Assembly (NCBI GenBank): GCA_028752905.1
Contig: JAQNBH010000002.1
Location: 23,757,059 to 23,821,058 of the forward strand
Direction of reading: 5' to 3'
Origin: Cladorhizidae sp. MBARI D1340-BT2
Taxonomy: Eukaryota; Porifera; Demospongiae; Poecilosclerida; Cladorhizidae
DNA length: 64,000 nucleotides
Of the stretch, positions 10,352-23,886 are shown piece by piece. A program made the position numbers and the translations under genes. A model generated the notes under the pieces. It was not told where the DNA came from and did not search any database. It saw only the letters and a program-made list of their open reading frames with translations. Every line of letters begins with the position of its first letter. The first letter of the stretch is position 1.

Positions 10352-10857
10352 AGCTTCGTAGATTATCCACACTTCACTGAATAGACTTGATGTATAGCTA
10401 TTAAGATAGGACTCTCTAAGTGCTCTCTCTTGATACCTAACATCCATATATTCTGCACACTTCACTGTAATGGACTTGCAAGATAGGTATCTCTCAGTGT
10501 TCTCTATCTTGAGCTAAACATGTTAGCTTCATAGATTCTCCACACTTCACTGAATAGACTTGATATATAGTTCTAAAGGTAGGCCTCTCTCTGTTCTCTC
10601 TCTTGATACCAAACATCCGTATATTCCGCATACTTCACAGTAATGGACTTGATAGAATCACAAGATAGGTTTCTCTCTGCTCTCTCTTGATGCTAAATAG
10701 ATTCTCCACACTTCACTGAATAAACTTGATATATAGCTATTAAGATAGGTCTCTCTCTGTGCTCTCTGTTGATATCAAACATCCATAATATTCTGCACAC
10801 TTTACTGTAATGGACTTGATATGATTCGAATGATAGGTTTCATTATGTGTTCTCTAT
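10352..10857 (+). repeat. L insert 3, haplotype A
   Basis: This has the same junctions and 506 bp length, with haplotype A markers (gatacctaac, atagttctaaagg, cactgaataaac, gcacacttt). Confidence 0.93.
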
Positions 10858-13800
10858 CTTGATATTTGCCCTAATTTGGTCTATATGTTTCTCATTTTCC
10901 CCCCGAAAATCTTGTTTTTTTGCCGTGAAGCTCATAACATTTCTACACTTTACCCCAAAAAGATAATTTTTATATCACCGGATAGCTCTTCTAATTATCT
11001 GTCTTTTGTACGTGCCAAAATTTTAAGTACTCTAAGTATTAGCAAGTTATGGTGATTTGAAGTGGTAAGGTTTGGGATTTTTCCTGGCGTTTTACAGTTG
11101 CCAAAGCGGTGGCCTGCCAGTGAAAAACCACTACATTTATTGATAATCTGTTCACATGTTGCAGATAAGGGCCTTCTCTATCAGTTGACAAAATCTGGGA
11201 CTTTGGTCTTGTTAATTAGGGCAGTTATGAATTGTACTCTTACTTGATGCTAAACATGTTCTTGATATTTAAAAAAGATAATTTTTATATCACCGGATAG
11301 CCCTTCTAATTATCTGTCTTTTGTACGTGCCAAAATTTTGAGTACTCTAAGTATTAGCAAGTTATGGTGATTTGAAGTGGTAAGGTTTGGGATTTTTCCT
11401 GGCGTTTTCCAGTTGCCAAAGCGGTGGCCTGCCAGTGAAAAACCACTACATTTATTGATAATCTGTTCACATGTTGCAGATAAGGGCCTTCTCTATCAGT
11501 TGACAAAATCTGGGACTTTGGTCTTGTTAATTAGGGCAGTTATGAATATTGTACTCTTACTTGATGCTAAACATGTTCTTGATATTTGCCCTAATTTGGT
11601 CTATATGTTTCTCATTTTCCCCCCGAAAATCTTGTTTTTTTGCCGTGAAGCTCATAACTTTTTTACACTTTACCCAAAAAAGATAATTTTTATATCACCG
11701 GATAGCTCTTCTAATTATCTGTCTTTTGTACGTGCCAAAATTTTGAGTACTCTAAGTATTAGCAAGTTATGGTGATTTGAAGTGGTAAGGTTTGGGATTT
11801 TTCCTGGCGTTTTCCAGTTGCCAAAGCGGTGGCCTGCCAGTGAAAAACCACTACATTTATTGATAATCTGTTCACATGTTGCAGATAAGGGCCTTCTCTA
11901 TCAGTTGACAAAATCTGGGACTTTGGTCTTGTTAATTAGGGCAGTTATGAATTGTACTCTTACTTGATGCTAAACATGTTCTTGATATTTGCCCTAATTT
12001 GGTCTATATGTTTCTCATTTTCCCCCCGAAAATCTTGTTTTTTTGCCGTGAAGCTCATAACTTTTTTACACTTTACCCCAAAAAGATAATTTTTATATCA
12101 CCGGATAGCTCTTCTAATTATCTGTCTTTTGTACGTGCCAAAATTTTGAGTACTCTAAGTATTAGCAAGTTATGGTGATTTGAAATGGTAAGGTTTGTGA
12201 TTTTTCCTGGCGTTTTCCAGTTGCCAAAGCGGTGGCCTGCCAGTGAAAAACCACTACATTTATTGATAATCTGTTCACATGTTGCAGATAAGGGCCTTCT
12301 CTATCAGTTGACAAAATCTGGGACTTTGGTCTTGTTAATTAGGGCAGTTATGAATTGTACTCTTACTTGATGCTAAACATGTTCTTGATATTTGCCCTAA
12401 TTTGGTCTATATGTTTCTCATTTTCCCCCCGAAAATCTTGTTTTTTTGCCGTGAAGCTCATAACTTTCCTACACTTTACCCAAAAAAGATAATTTTTATA
12501 TCACCGGATAGCCCTTCTAATTATCTGTCTTTTGTACGTGCCAAAATTTTGAGTACTCTAAGTATTAGGAAGTTATGATGATTTGAAGTGGTAAGGTTTG
12601 TGATTTTTCCTGGCGTTTTCCAGTTGCCAAAGCGGTGGCCTGCCAGTGAAAAACCACTACATTTATTGATAATCTGTTCACATGTTGCAGATAAGGGCCT
12701 TCTCTATCAGTTGACAAAATCTGGGACTTTGGTCTTGTTAATTAGGGCAGTTATGAATATTGTACTCTTACTTGATGCTAAACATGTTCTTGATATTTGC
12801 CCTAATTTGGTCTATATGTTTCTCATTTTCCCCCCGAAAATCTTGTTTTTTTGCCGTGAAGCTCATAACTTTTTTACACTTTACCCAAAAAAGATAATTT
12901 TTATATCACCGGATAGCTCTTCTAATTATCTGTCTTTTGTACGTGCCAAAATTTTGAGTACTCTAAGTATTAGCAAGTTATGGTGATTTGAAGTGGTAAG
13001 GTTTGGGATTTTTCCTGGCGTTTTCCAGTTGCCAAAGCGGTGGCCTGCCAGTGAAAAACCACTACATTTATTGATAATCTGTTCACATGTTGCAGATAAG
13101 GGCCTTCTCTATCAGTTGACAAAATCTGGGACTTTGGTCTTGTTAATTAGGGCAGTTATGAATTGTACTCTTACTTGATGCTAAACATGTTCTTGATATT
13201 TGCCCTAATTTGGTCTATATGTTTCTCATTTTCCCCCCGAAAATCTTGTTTTTTTGCCGTGAAGCTCATAACTTTTTTACACTTTACCCCAAAAAGATAA
13301 TTTTTATATCACCGGATAGCTCTTCTAATTATCTGTCTTTTGTACGTGCCAAAATTTTGAGTACTCTAAGTATTAGCAAGTTATGGTGATTTGAAATGGT
13401 AAGGTTTGTGATTTTTCCTGGCGTTTTCCAGTTGCCAAAGCGGTGGCCTGCCAGTGAAAAACCACTACATTTATTGATAATCTGTTCACATGTTGCAGAT
13501 AAGGGCCTTCTCTATCAGTTGACAAAATCTGGGACTTTGGTCTTGTTAATTAGGGCAGTTATGAATTGTACTCTTACTTGATGCTAAACATGTTCTTGAT
13601 ATTTGCCCTAATTTGGTCTATATGTTTCTCATTTTCCCCCCGAAAATCTTGTTTTTTTGCCGTGAAGCTCATAACTTTCCTACACTTTACCCAAAAAAGA
13701 TAATTTTTATATCACCGGATAGCCCTTCTAATTATCTGTCTTTTGTACGTGCCAAAATTTTGAGTACTCTAAGTATTAGGAAGTTATGATGATTTGAAGT

Positions 13801-13997
13801 GGTAAGGTTTGTGATTTTTCCTGGCGTTTTCCAGTTGCCAAAGCGGTGGCCTGCCAGTGAAAAACCACTACATTTATTGATAATCTGTTCACATGTTGCA
13901 GATAAGGGCCTTCTCTATCAGTTGACAAAATCTGGGACTTTGGTCTTGTTAATTAGGGCAGTTATGAATTGTACTCTTACTTGATGCTAAACATGTT
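10858..13997 (+). repeat. Plain monomer run, cores at 11062-13799, with a tandem 1211 bp trimer
   Basis: Cores are at 11062 (G, 315 bp truncated), 11377 (G), 11782 (G), 12185 (V), 12588 (V), 12993 (G), 13396 (V) and 13799 (V). Two consecutive blocks, 11377-12587 and 12588-13798, have the same three unit lengths (405, 403, 403). Both carry an AT insertion (gaatattgtac) in the first unit and the gaaatggtaag start in the third, so they are a tandem 1211 bp duplication. Confidence 0.92.
11261..11281 (+). repeat. 88 bp spacer deletion junction, copy 2
   Basis: cttgatattt (ending at 11270) joins directly to aaaaaagataat, exactly as at 5104/5105, and its core also has tttacag. It is identical by descent with the copy 6166 bp upstream. 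The unit before it differs: here the unit carrying L insert 3 precedes directly, whereas one plain unit intervenes in the first copy. Confidence 0.9.
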
Positions 13998-14503
13998 AGC
14001 TTCGTAGATTATCCACACTTCACTGAATAGACTTGATGTATAGCTATTAAGATAGGACTCTCTAAGTGCTCTCTCTTGATACCTAACATCCATATATTCT
14101 GCACACTTCACTGTAATGGACTTGCAAGATAGGTATCTCTCAGTGTTCTCTATCTTGAGCTAAACATGTTAGCTTCATAGATTCTCCACACTTCACTGAA
14201 TAGACTTGATATATAGTTCTAAAGGTAGGCCTCTCTCTGTTCTCTCTCTTGATACCAAACATCCGTATATTCCGCATACTTCACAGTAATGGACTTGATA
14301 GAATCACAAGATAGGTTTCTCTCTGCTCTCTCTTGATGCTAAATAGATTCTCCACACTTCACTGTATAAACTTGATATATAGCTATTAAGATAGGTCTCT
14401 CTCTGTGCTCTCTGTTGATATCAAACATCCATAATATTCTGCACACTTTACTGTAATGGACTTGATATGATTCGAATGATAGGTTTCATTATGTGTTCTC
14501 TAT
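13998..14503 (+). repeat. L insert 4, haplotype A-prime
   Basis: This has the same junctions and length. It is like haplotype A but has cactgtataaac in the third dimer in place of cactgaataaac. That marker is shared by the five copies between 13998 and 21768. Confidence 0.93.
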
Positions 14504-15712
14504 CTTGATATTTGCCCTAATTTGGTCTATATGTTTCTCATTTTCCCCCCGAAAATCTTGTTTTTTTGCCGTGAAGCTCATAACATTTCTACACTTTACC
14601 CCCAAAAGATAATTTTTATATCACCGGATAGCTCTTCTAATTATCTGTCTTTTGTACGTGCCAAAATTTTAAGTACTCTAAGTATTAGCAAGTTATGGTG
14701 ATTTGAAGTGGTAAGGTTTGGGATTTTTCCTGGCGTTTTCCAGTTGCCAAAGCGGTGGCCTGCCAGTGAAAAACCACTACATTTATTGATAATCTGTTCA
14801 CATGTTGCAGATAAGGGCCTTCTCTATCAGTTGACAAAATCTGGGACTTTGGTCTTGTTAATTAGGGCAGTTATGAATTGTACTCTTACTTGATGCTAAA
14901 CATGTTCTTGATATTTGCCCTAATTTGGTCTATATGTTTCTCATTTTCCCCCCGAAAATCTTGTTTTTTTGCCGTGAAGCTCATAACTTTTCTACACTTT
15001 ACCCAAAAAAGATAATTTTTATATCACCGAATAGCCCTTCTAATTATCTGTCTTTTGTACGTGCCAAAATGTTGAGTACTCTAAGTATTAGGAAGTTATG
15101 GTGATTTGAAGTGGTAAGGTTTGGGATTTTTCCTGGCGTTTTCCAGTTGCCAAAGCGGTGGCCTGCCAGTGAAAAACCACTACATTTATTGATAATCTGT
15201 TCACATGTTGCAGATAAGGGCCTTCTCTATCAGTTGACAAAATCTGGGACTTTGGTCTTGTTAATTAGGGCAGTTATGAATTGTACTCTTACTTGATGCT
15301 AAACATGTTCTTGATATTTGCCCTAATTTGGTCTATATGTTTCTCATTTTCCCCCCGAAAATCTTGTTTTTTTGCCGTGAAGCTCATAACTTTTTTACAC
15401 TTTACCCAAAAAAGATAATTTTTATATCACCGGATAGCTCTTCTAATTATCTGTCTTTTGTACGTACCAAAATTTTGAGTACTCTAAGTATTAGCAAGTT
15501 ATGGTGATTTGAAGTGGTAAGATTTGTGATTTTTCCTGGCGTTTTCCAGTTGCCAAAGCGGTGGCCTGCCAGTGAAAAACCACTACATTTATTGATAATC
15601 TGTTCACATGTTGCAGATAAGGGCCTTCTCTATCAGTTGACAAAATCTGGGACTTTGGTCTTGTTAATTAGGGCAGTTATGAATTGTACTCTTACTTGAT
15701 GCTAAACATGTT
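14504..15712 (+). repeat. Plain monomer run, cores 14708, 15111, 15514
   Basis: Core types are G, G, V. With the preceding L-bearing unit these form a 1715 bp HOR (13799-15513). The first spacer has tttacccccaaaag and aattttaag. The second has accgaatagccc and aatgttgag. These markers recur in the same slots at 20258/20661, 21973/22376 and 36204/36607. Confidence 0.92.
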
Positions 15713-16218
15713 AGCTTCGTAGATTATCCACACTTCACTGAATAGACTTGATGTATAGCTATTAAGATAGGACTCTCTAAGTGCTCTCTCTTGATACCTA
15801 ACATCCATATATTCTGCACACTTCACTGTAATGGACTTGCAAGATAGGTATCTCTCAGTGTTCTCTATCTTGAGCTAAACATGTTAGCTTCATAGATTCT
15901 CCACACTTCACTGAATAGACTTGATATATAGTTCTAAAGGTAGGCCTCTCTCTGTTCTCTCTCTTGATACCAAACATCCGTATATTCCGCATACTTCACA
16001 GTAATGGACTTGATAGAATCACAAGATAGGTTTCTCTCTGCTCTCTCTTGATGCTAAATAGATTCTCCACACTTCACTGTATAAACTTGATATATAGCTA
16101 TTAAGATAGGTCTCTCTCTGTGCTCTCTGTTGATATCAAACATCCATAATATTCTGCACACTTTACTGTAATGGACTTGATATGATTCGAATGATAGGTT
16201 TCATTATGTGTTCTCTAT
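15713..16218 (+). repeat. L insert 5, haplotype A-prime
   Basis: This has standard junctions and length and carries gatacctaac and cactgtataaac. Confidence 0.93.
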
Positions 16219-17832
16219 CTTGATATTTGCCCTAATTTGGTCTATATGTTTCTCATTTTCCCCCCGAAAATCTTGTTTTTTTGCCGTGAAGCTCATAACA
16301 TTTCTACACTTTACCCCCAAAAGATAATTTTTATATCACCGGATAGCTCTTCTAATTATCTGTCTTTTGTACGTGCCAAAATTTTAAGTACTCTAAGTAT
16401 TAGCAAGTTATGGTGATTTGAAGTGGTAAGGTTTGGGATTTTTCCTGGCGTTTTCCAGTTGCCAAAGCGGTGGCCTGCCAGTGAAAAACCACTACATTTA
16501 TTGATAATCTGTTCACATGTTGCAGATAAGGGCCTTCTCTATCAGTTGACAAAATCTGGGACTTTGGTCTTGTTAATTAGGGCAGTTATGAATATTGTAC
16601 TCTTACTTGATGCTAAACATGTTCTTGATATTTGCCCTAATTTGGTCTATATGTTTCTCATTTCCCCCCCGAAAATCTTGTTTTTTTGCCGTGAAGCTCA
16701 TAACTTTTTTACACTTTACCCAAAAAAGATAATTTTTATATCACCGGATAGCTCTTCTAATTATCTGTCTTTTGTACGTGCCAAAATTTTGAGTACTCTA
16801 AGTATTAGCAAGTTATGGTGATTTGAAGTGGTAAGGTTTGGGATTTTTCCTGGCGTTTTCCAGTTGCCAAAGCGGTGGCCTGCCAGTGAAAAACCACTAC
16901 ATTTATTGATAATCTGTTCACATGTTGCAGATAAGGGCCTTCTCTATCAGTTGACAAAATCTGGGACTTTGGTCTTGTTAATTAGGGCAGTTATGAATTG
17001 TACTCTTACTTGATGCTAAACATGTTCTTGATATTTGCCCTAATTTGGTCTATATGTTTCTCATTTTCCCCCCGAAAATCTTGTTTTTTTGCCGTGAAGC
17101 TCATAACTTTTTTACACTTTACCCCAAAAAGATAATTTTTATATCACCGGATAGCTCTTCTAATTATCTGTCTTTTGTACGTGCCAAAATTTTGAGTACT
17201 CTAAGTATTAGCAAGTTATGGTGATTTGAAATGGTAAGGTTTGTGATTTTTCCTGGCGTTTTCCAGTTGCCAAAGCGGTGGCCTGCCAGTGAAAAACCAC
17301 TACATTTATTGATAATCTGTTCACATGTTGCAGATAAGGGCCTTCTCTATCAGTTGACAAAATCTGGGACTTTGGTCTTGTTAATTAGGGCAGTTATGAA
17401 TTGTACTCTTACTTGATGCTAAACATGTTCTTGATATTTGCCCTAATTTGGTCTATATGTTTCTCATTTTCCCCCCGAAAATCTTGTTTTTTTGCCGTGA
17501 AGCTCATAACTTTCCTACACTTTACCCAAAAAAGATAATTTTTATATCACCGGATAGCCCTTCTAATTATCTGTCTTTTGTACGTGCCAAAATTTTGAGT
17601 ACTCTAAGTATTAGCAAGTTATGATGATTTGAAGTGGTAAGGTTTGTGATTTTTCCTGGCGTTTTCCAGTTGCCAAAGCGGTGGCCTGCCAGTGAAAAAC
17701 CACTACATTTATTGATAATCTGTTCACATGTTGCAGATAAGGGCCTTCTCTATCAGTTGACAAAATCTGGGACTTTGGTCTTGTTAATTAGGGCAGTTAT
17801 GAATTGTACTCTTACTTGATGCTAAACATGTT
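16219..17832 (+). repeat. Plain monomer run, cores 16423, 16828, 17231, 17634
   Basis: Core types are G, G, V, V. The block 16423-17633 matches the 1211 bp trimers at 11377 and 12588, with the AT insertion in its first unit (gaatattgtac) and gaaatggtaag at 17231. It is a third copy of that trimer, now inside the regular HOR domain. Confidence 0.9.
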
Positions 17833-18338
17833 AGCTTCGTAGATTATCCACACTTCACTGAATAGACTTGATGTATAGCTATTAAGATAGGACTCTCTAA
17901 GTGCTCTCTCTTGATACCTAACATCCATATATTCTGCACACTTCACTGTAATGGACTTGCAAGATAGGTATCTCTCAGTGTTCTCTATCTTGAGCTAAAC
18001 ATGTTAGCTTCATAGATTCTCCACACTTCACTGAATAGACTTGATATATAGTTCTAAAGGTAGGCCTCTCTCTGTTCTCTCTCTTGATACCAAACATCCG
18101 TATATTCCGCATACTTCACAGTAATGGACTTGATAGAATCACAAGATAGGTTTCTCTCTGCTCTCTCTTGATGCTAAATAGATTCTCCACACTTCACTGT
18201 ATAAACTTGATATATAGCTATTAAGATAGGTCTCTCTCTGTGCTCTCTGTTGATATCAAACATCCATAATATTCTGCACACTTTACTGTAATGGACTTGA
18301 TATGATTCGAATGATAGGTTTCATTATGTGTTCTCTAT
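17833..18338 (+). repeat. L insert 6, haplotype A-prime
   Basis: This has standard junctions and length and carries gatacctaac and cactgtataaac. Confidence 0.93.
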
Positions 18339-19547
18339 CTTGATATTTGCCCTAATTTGGTCTATATGTTTCTCATTTTCCCCCCGAAAATCTTGTTTTT
18401 TTGCCGTGAAGCTCATAACATTTCTACACTTTACCCCCAAAAGATAATTTTTATATCACCGGATAGCTCTTCTAATTATCTGTCTTTTGTACGTGCCAAA
18501 ATTTTAAGTACTCTAAGTATTAGCAAGTTATGGTGATTTGAAGTGGTAAGGTTTGGGATTTTTCCTGGCGTTTTCCAGTTGCCAAAGCGGTGGCCTGCCA
18601 GTGAAAAACCACTACATTTATTGATAATCTGTTCACATGTTGCAGATAAGGGCCTTCTCTATCAGTTGACAAAATCTGGGACTTTGGTCTTGTTAATTAG
18701 GGCAGTTATGAATTGTACTCTTACTTGATGCTAAACATGTTCTTGATATTTGCCCTAATTTGGTCTATATGTTTCTCATTTTCCCCCCGAAAATCTTGTT
18801 TTTTTGCCGTGAAGCTCATAACTTTTTTACACTTTACCCAAAAAAGATAATTTTTATATCACCGGATAGCTCTTCTAATTATCTGTCTTTTGTACGTGCC
18901 AAAATTTTGAGTACTCTAAGTATTAGCAAGTTATGGTGATTTGAAATGGTAAGGTTTGTGATTTTTCCTGGCGTTTTCCAGTTGCCAAAGCGGTGGCCTG
19001 CCAGTGAAAAACCACTACATTTATTGATAATCTGTTCACATGTTGCAGATAAGGGCCTTCTCTATCAGTTGACAAAATCTGGGACTTTGGTCTTGTTAAT
19101 TAGGGCAGTTATGAATTGTACTCTTACTTGATGCTAAACATGTTCTTGATATTTGCCCTAATTTGGTCTATATGTTTCTCATTTCCCCCCCGAAAATCTT
19201 GTTTTTTTGCCGTGAAGCTCATAACTTTCCTACACTTTACCCAAAAAAGATAATTTTTATATCACCGGATAGCCCTTCTAATTATCTGTCTTTTGTACGT
19301 GCCAAAATTTTGAGTACTCTAAGTATTAGCAAGTTATGATGATTTGAAGTGGTAAGGTTTGTGATTTTTCCTGGCGTTTTCCAGTTGCCAAAGCGGTGGC
19401 CTGCCAGTGAAAAACCACTACATTTATTGATAATCTGTTCACATGTTGCAGATAAGGGCCTTCTCTATCAGTTGACAAAATCTGGGACTTTGGTCTTGTT
19501 AATTAGGGCAGTTATGAATTGTACTCTTACTTGATGCTAAACATGTT
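18339..19547 (+). repeat. Plain monomer run, cores 18543, 18946, 19349
   Basis: Core types are G, V, V. Unit 18946 starts gaaatggtaag, as do 12185, 13396 and 17231. The run completes the 1715 bp HOR 17634-19348. Confidence 0.92.
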
Positions 19548-20053
19548 AGCTTCGTAGATTATCCACACTTCACTGAATAGACTTGATGTATAGCTATTAA
19601 GATAGGACTCTCTAAGTGCTCTCTCTTGATACCTAACATCCATATATTCTGCACACTTCACTGTAATGGACTTGCAAGATAGGTATCTCTCAGTGTTCTC
19701 TATCTTGAGCTAAACATGTTAGCTTCATAGATTCTCCACACTTCACTGAATAGACTTGATATATAGTTCTAAAGGTAGGCCTCTCTCTGTTCTCTCTCTT
19801 GATACCAAACATCCGTATATTCCGCATACTTCACAGTAATGGACTTGATAGAATCACAAGATAGGTTTCTCTCTGCTCTCTCTTGATGCTAAATAGATTC
19901 TCCACACTTCACTGTATAAACTTGATATATAGCTATTAAGATAGGTCTCTCTCTGTGCTCTCTGTTGATATCAAACATCCATAATATTCTGCACACTTTA
20001 CTGTAATGGACTTGATATGATTCGAATGATAGGTTTCATTATGTGTTCTCTAT
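19548..20053 (+). repeat. L insert 7, haplotype A-prime
   Basis: This has standard junctions and length and carries gatacctaac and cactgtataaac. Confidence 0.93.
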
Positions 20054-21262
20054 CTTGATATTTGCCCTAATTTGGTCTATATGTTTCTCATTTTCCCCCC
20101 GAAAATCTTGTTTTTTTGCCGTGAAGCTCATAACATTTCTACACTTTACCCCCAAAAGATAATTTTTATATCACCGGATAGCTCTTCTAATTATCTGTCT
20201 TTTGTACGTGCCAAAATTTTAAGTACTCTAAGTATTAGCAAGTTATGGTGATTTGAAGTGGTAAGGTTTGGGATTTTTCCTGGCGTTTTCCAGTTGCCAA
20301 AGCGGTGGCCTGCCAGTGAAAAACCACTACATTTATTGATAATCTGTTCACATGTTGCAGATAAGGGCCTTCTCTATCAGTTGACAAAATCTGGGACTTT
20401 GGTCTTGTTAATTAGGGCAGTTATGAATTGTACTCTTACTTGATGCTAAACATGTTCTTGATATTTGCCCTAATTTGGTCTATATGTTTCTCATTTTCCC
20501 CCCGAAAATCTTGTTTTTTTGCCGTGAAGCTCATAACTTTTCTACACTTTACCCAAAAAAGATAATTTTTATATCACCGAATAGCCCTTCTAATTATCTG
20601 TCTTTTGTACGTGCCAAAATGTTGAGTACTCTAAGTATTAGGAAGTTATGGTGATTTGAAGTGGTAAGGTTTGGGATTTTTCCTGGCGTTTTCCAGTTGC
20701 CAAAGCGGTGGCCTGCCAGTGAAAAACCACTACATTTATTGATAATCTGTTCACATGTTGCAGATAAGGGCCTTCTCTATCAGTTGACAAAATCTGGGAC
20801 TTTGGTCTTGTTAATTAGGGCAGTTATGAATTGTACTCTTACTTGATGCTAAACATGTTCTTGATATTTGCCCTAATTTGGTCTATATGTTTCTCATTTT
20901 CCCCCCGAAAATCTTGTTTTTTTGCCGTGAAGCTCATAACTTTTTTACACTTTACCCAAAAAAGATAATTTTTATATCACCGGATAGCTCTTCTAATTAT
21001 CTGTCTTTTGTACGTACCAAAATTTTGAGTACTCTAAGTATTAGCAAGTTATGGTGATTTGAAGTGGTAAGATTTGTGATTTTTCCTGGCGTTTTCCAGT
21101 TGCCAAAGCGGTGGCCTGCCAGTGAAAAACCACTACATTTATTGATAATCTGTTCACATGTTGCAGATAAGGGCCTTCTCTATCAGTTGACAAAATCTGG
21201 GACTTTGGTCTTGTTAATTAGGGCAGTTATGAATTGTACTCTTACTTGATGCTAAACATGTT
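20054..21262 (+). repeat. Plain monomer run, cores 20258, 20661, 21064
   Basis: Core types are G, G, V. The spacer markers (acccccaaaag, accgaatagccc, tacgtaccaaaa) repeat those of 14708-15514 in order, so this is another copy of the same HOR, 5550 bp downstream. Confidence 0.92.
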
Positions 21263-21768
21263 AGCTTCGTAGATTATCCACACTTCACTGAATAGACTTG
21301 ATGTATAGCTATTAAGATAGGACTCTCTAAGTGCTCTCTCTTGATACCTAACATCCATATATTCTGCACACTTCACTGTAATGGACTTGCAAGATAGGTA
21401 TCTCTCAGTGTTCTCTATCTTGAGCTAAACATGTTAGCTTCATAGATTCTCCACACTTCACTGAATAGACTTGATATATAGTTCTAAAGGTAGGCCTCTC
21501 TCTGTTCTCTCTCTTGATACCAAACATCCGTATATTCCGCATACTTCACAGTAATGGACTTGATAGAATCACAAGATAGGTTTCTCTCTGCTCTCTCTTG
21601 ATGCTAAATAGATTCTCCACACTTCACTGTATAAACTTGATATATAGCTATTAAGATAGGTCTCTCTCTGTGCTCTCTGTTGATATCAAACATCCATAAT
21701 ATTCTGCATACTTTACTGTAATGGACTTGATATGATTCGAATGATAGGTTTCATTACGTGTTCTCTAT
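21263..21768 (+). repeat. L insert 8, haplotype A-prime with private changes
   Basis: This has standard junctions and length and cactgtataaac. Two changes seen only here are gcatacttt for gcacacttt and cattacgtg for cattatgtg in the last half-unit. Confidence 0.93.
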
Positions 21769-23380
21769 CTTGATATTTGCCCTAATTTGGTCTATATGTT
21801 TCTCATTTTCCCCCCGAAAATCTTGTTTTTTTGCCGTGAAGCTCATAACATTTCTACACTTTACCCCCAAAAGATAATTTTTATATCACCGGATAGCTCT
21901 TCTAATTATCTGTCTTTTGTACGTGCCAAAATTTTAAGTACTCTAAGTATTAGCAAGTTATGGTGATTTGAAGTGGTAAGGTTTGGGATTTTTCCTGGCG
22001 TTTTCCAGTTGCCAAAGCGGTGGCCTGCCAGTGAAAAACCACTACATTTATTGATAATCTGTTCACATGTTGCAGATAAGGGCCTTCTCTATCAGTTGAC
22101 AAAATCTGGGACTTTGGTCTTGTTAATTAGGGCAGTTATGAATTGTACTCTTACTTGATGCTAAACATGTTCTTGATATTTGCCCTAATTTGGTCTATAT
22201 GTTTCTCATTTTCCCCCCGAAAATCTTGTTTTTTTGCCGTGAAGCTCATAACTTTTCTACACTTTACCCAAAAAAGATAAATTTTATATCACCGAATAGC
22301 CCTTCTAATTATCTGTCTTTTGTATGTGCCAAAATGTTGAGTACTCTAAGTATTAGGAAGTTATGGTGATTTGAAGTGGTAAGGTTTGGGATTTTTCCTG
22401 GCGTTTTCCAGTTGCCAAAGCGGTGGCCTGCCAGTGAAAAACCACTACATTTATTGATAATCTGTTCACATGTTGCAGATAAGGGCCTTCTCTATCAGTT
22501 GACAAAATCTGGGACTTTGGTCTTGTTAATTAGGGCAGTTATGAATTGTACTCTTACTTGATGCTAAACATGTTCTTGATATTTGCCCTAATTTGGTCTA
22601 TATGTTTCTCATTTTCCCCCCGAAAATCTTGTTTTTTTGCCGTGAAGCTCATAACTTTTTTACACTTTACCCAAAAAAGATAATTTTTATATCACCGGAT
22701 AGCTCTTCTAATTATCTGTCTTTTATACGTACCAAAAGTTTGAGTACTCTAAGTATTAGCAAGTTATGGTGATTTGAAGTGGTAAGATTTGTGATTTTTC
22801 CTGGCGTTTTCCAGTTGCCAAAGCGGTGGCCTGCCAGTGAAAAACCACTACATTTATTGATAATCTGTTCACATGTTGCAGATAAGGGCCTTCTCTATCA
22901 GTTGACAAAATCTGGGACTTTGGTCTTGTTAATTAGGGCAGTTATGAATTGTACTCTTACTTGATGCTAAACATGTTCTTGATATTTGTCCTAATTTGGT
23001 CTATATGTTTCTCATTTTCCCCCCGAAAATCTTGTTTTTTTGCCGTGAAGCTCATAACTTTTCTACACTTTATCCAAAAAAGATAATTTTTATATCACCG
23101 GATAGCCCTTCTAATTATCTGTCTTTTGTACGTGCCAAAATTTTAAGTACTCTAAGTATTAGGAAGTTATTATGATTTGAAGTGGTAAGGTTTGTGATTT
23201 TTCCTGGCGTTTTCCAGTTGCCAAAGCGGTGGCCTGCCAGTGAAAAACCACTACATTTATTGATAATCTGTTCACATGTTGCAGATAAGGGCCTTCTCTA
23301 TCAGTTGACAAAATCTGGGACTTTGGTCTTGTTAATTAGGGCAGTTATGAATTGTACTCTTACTTGATGCTAAACATGTT
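21769..23380 (+). repeat. Plain monomer run, cores 21973, 22376, 22779, 23182
   Basis: Core types are G, G, V, V. The first three follow the 20258-type order with private changes (gataaattttat, tgtatgtgcc, ttatacgtaccaaaag). An extra V unit with 'atttgtcctaa' in its spacer lengthens this HOR to 2118 bp. Confidence 0.92.
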
Positions 23381-23886
23381 AGCTTCGTAGATTATCCACA
23401 CTTCACTGAATAGACTTGATGTATAGCTATTAAGATAGGACTCTCTAAGTGCTCTCTCTTGATACCAAACATCCATATATTCTGCACACTTCACTGTAAT
23501 GGACTTGCAAGATAGGTATCTCTCAGTGTTCTCTATCTTGAGCTAAACATGTTAGCTTCATAGATTCTCCACACTTCACTGAATAGACTTGATATATAGC
23601 TCTAAAGGTAGGCCTCTCTCTGTTCTCTCTCTTGATACCAAACATCCGTATATTCCGCATACTTCACAGTAATGGACTTGATAGAATCACAAGATAGGTT
23701 TCTCTCTGCTCTCTCTTGATGCTAAATAGATTCTCCACACTTCACTGAATAAACTTGATATATAGCTATTAAGATAGGTCTCTCTCTGTGCTCTCTGTTG
23801 ATATCAAACATCCATAATATTCTGCACATTTTACTGTAATGGACTTGATATGATTCGAATGATAGGTTTCATTATGTGTTCTCTAT
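23381..23886 (+). repeat. L insert 9, haplotype B
   Basis: This is the first copy with the B markers: gataccaaac, atagctctaaagg and gcacatttt, keeping ctattaagat. Junctions and length are unchanged. Confidence 0.93.

Noticed and set aside
11377..11775. 132-codon open frames (also at 12588 and 16423)
   Set aside because: They arise from a 2 bp AT insertion at the core edge that joins two unrelated open stretches. The second half is low-complexity spacer translation.
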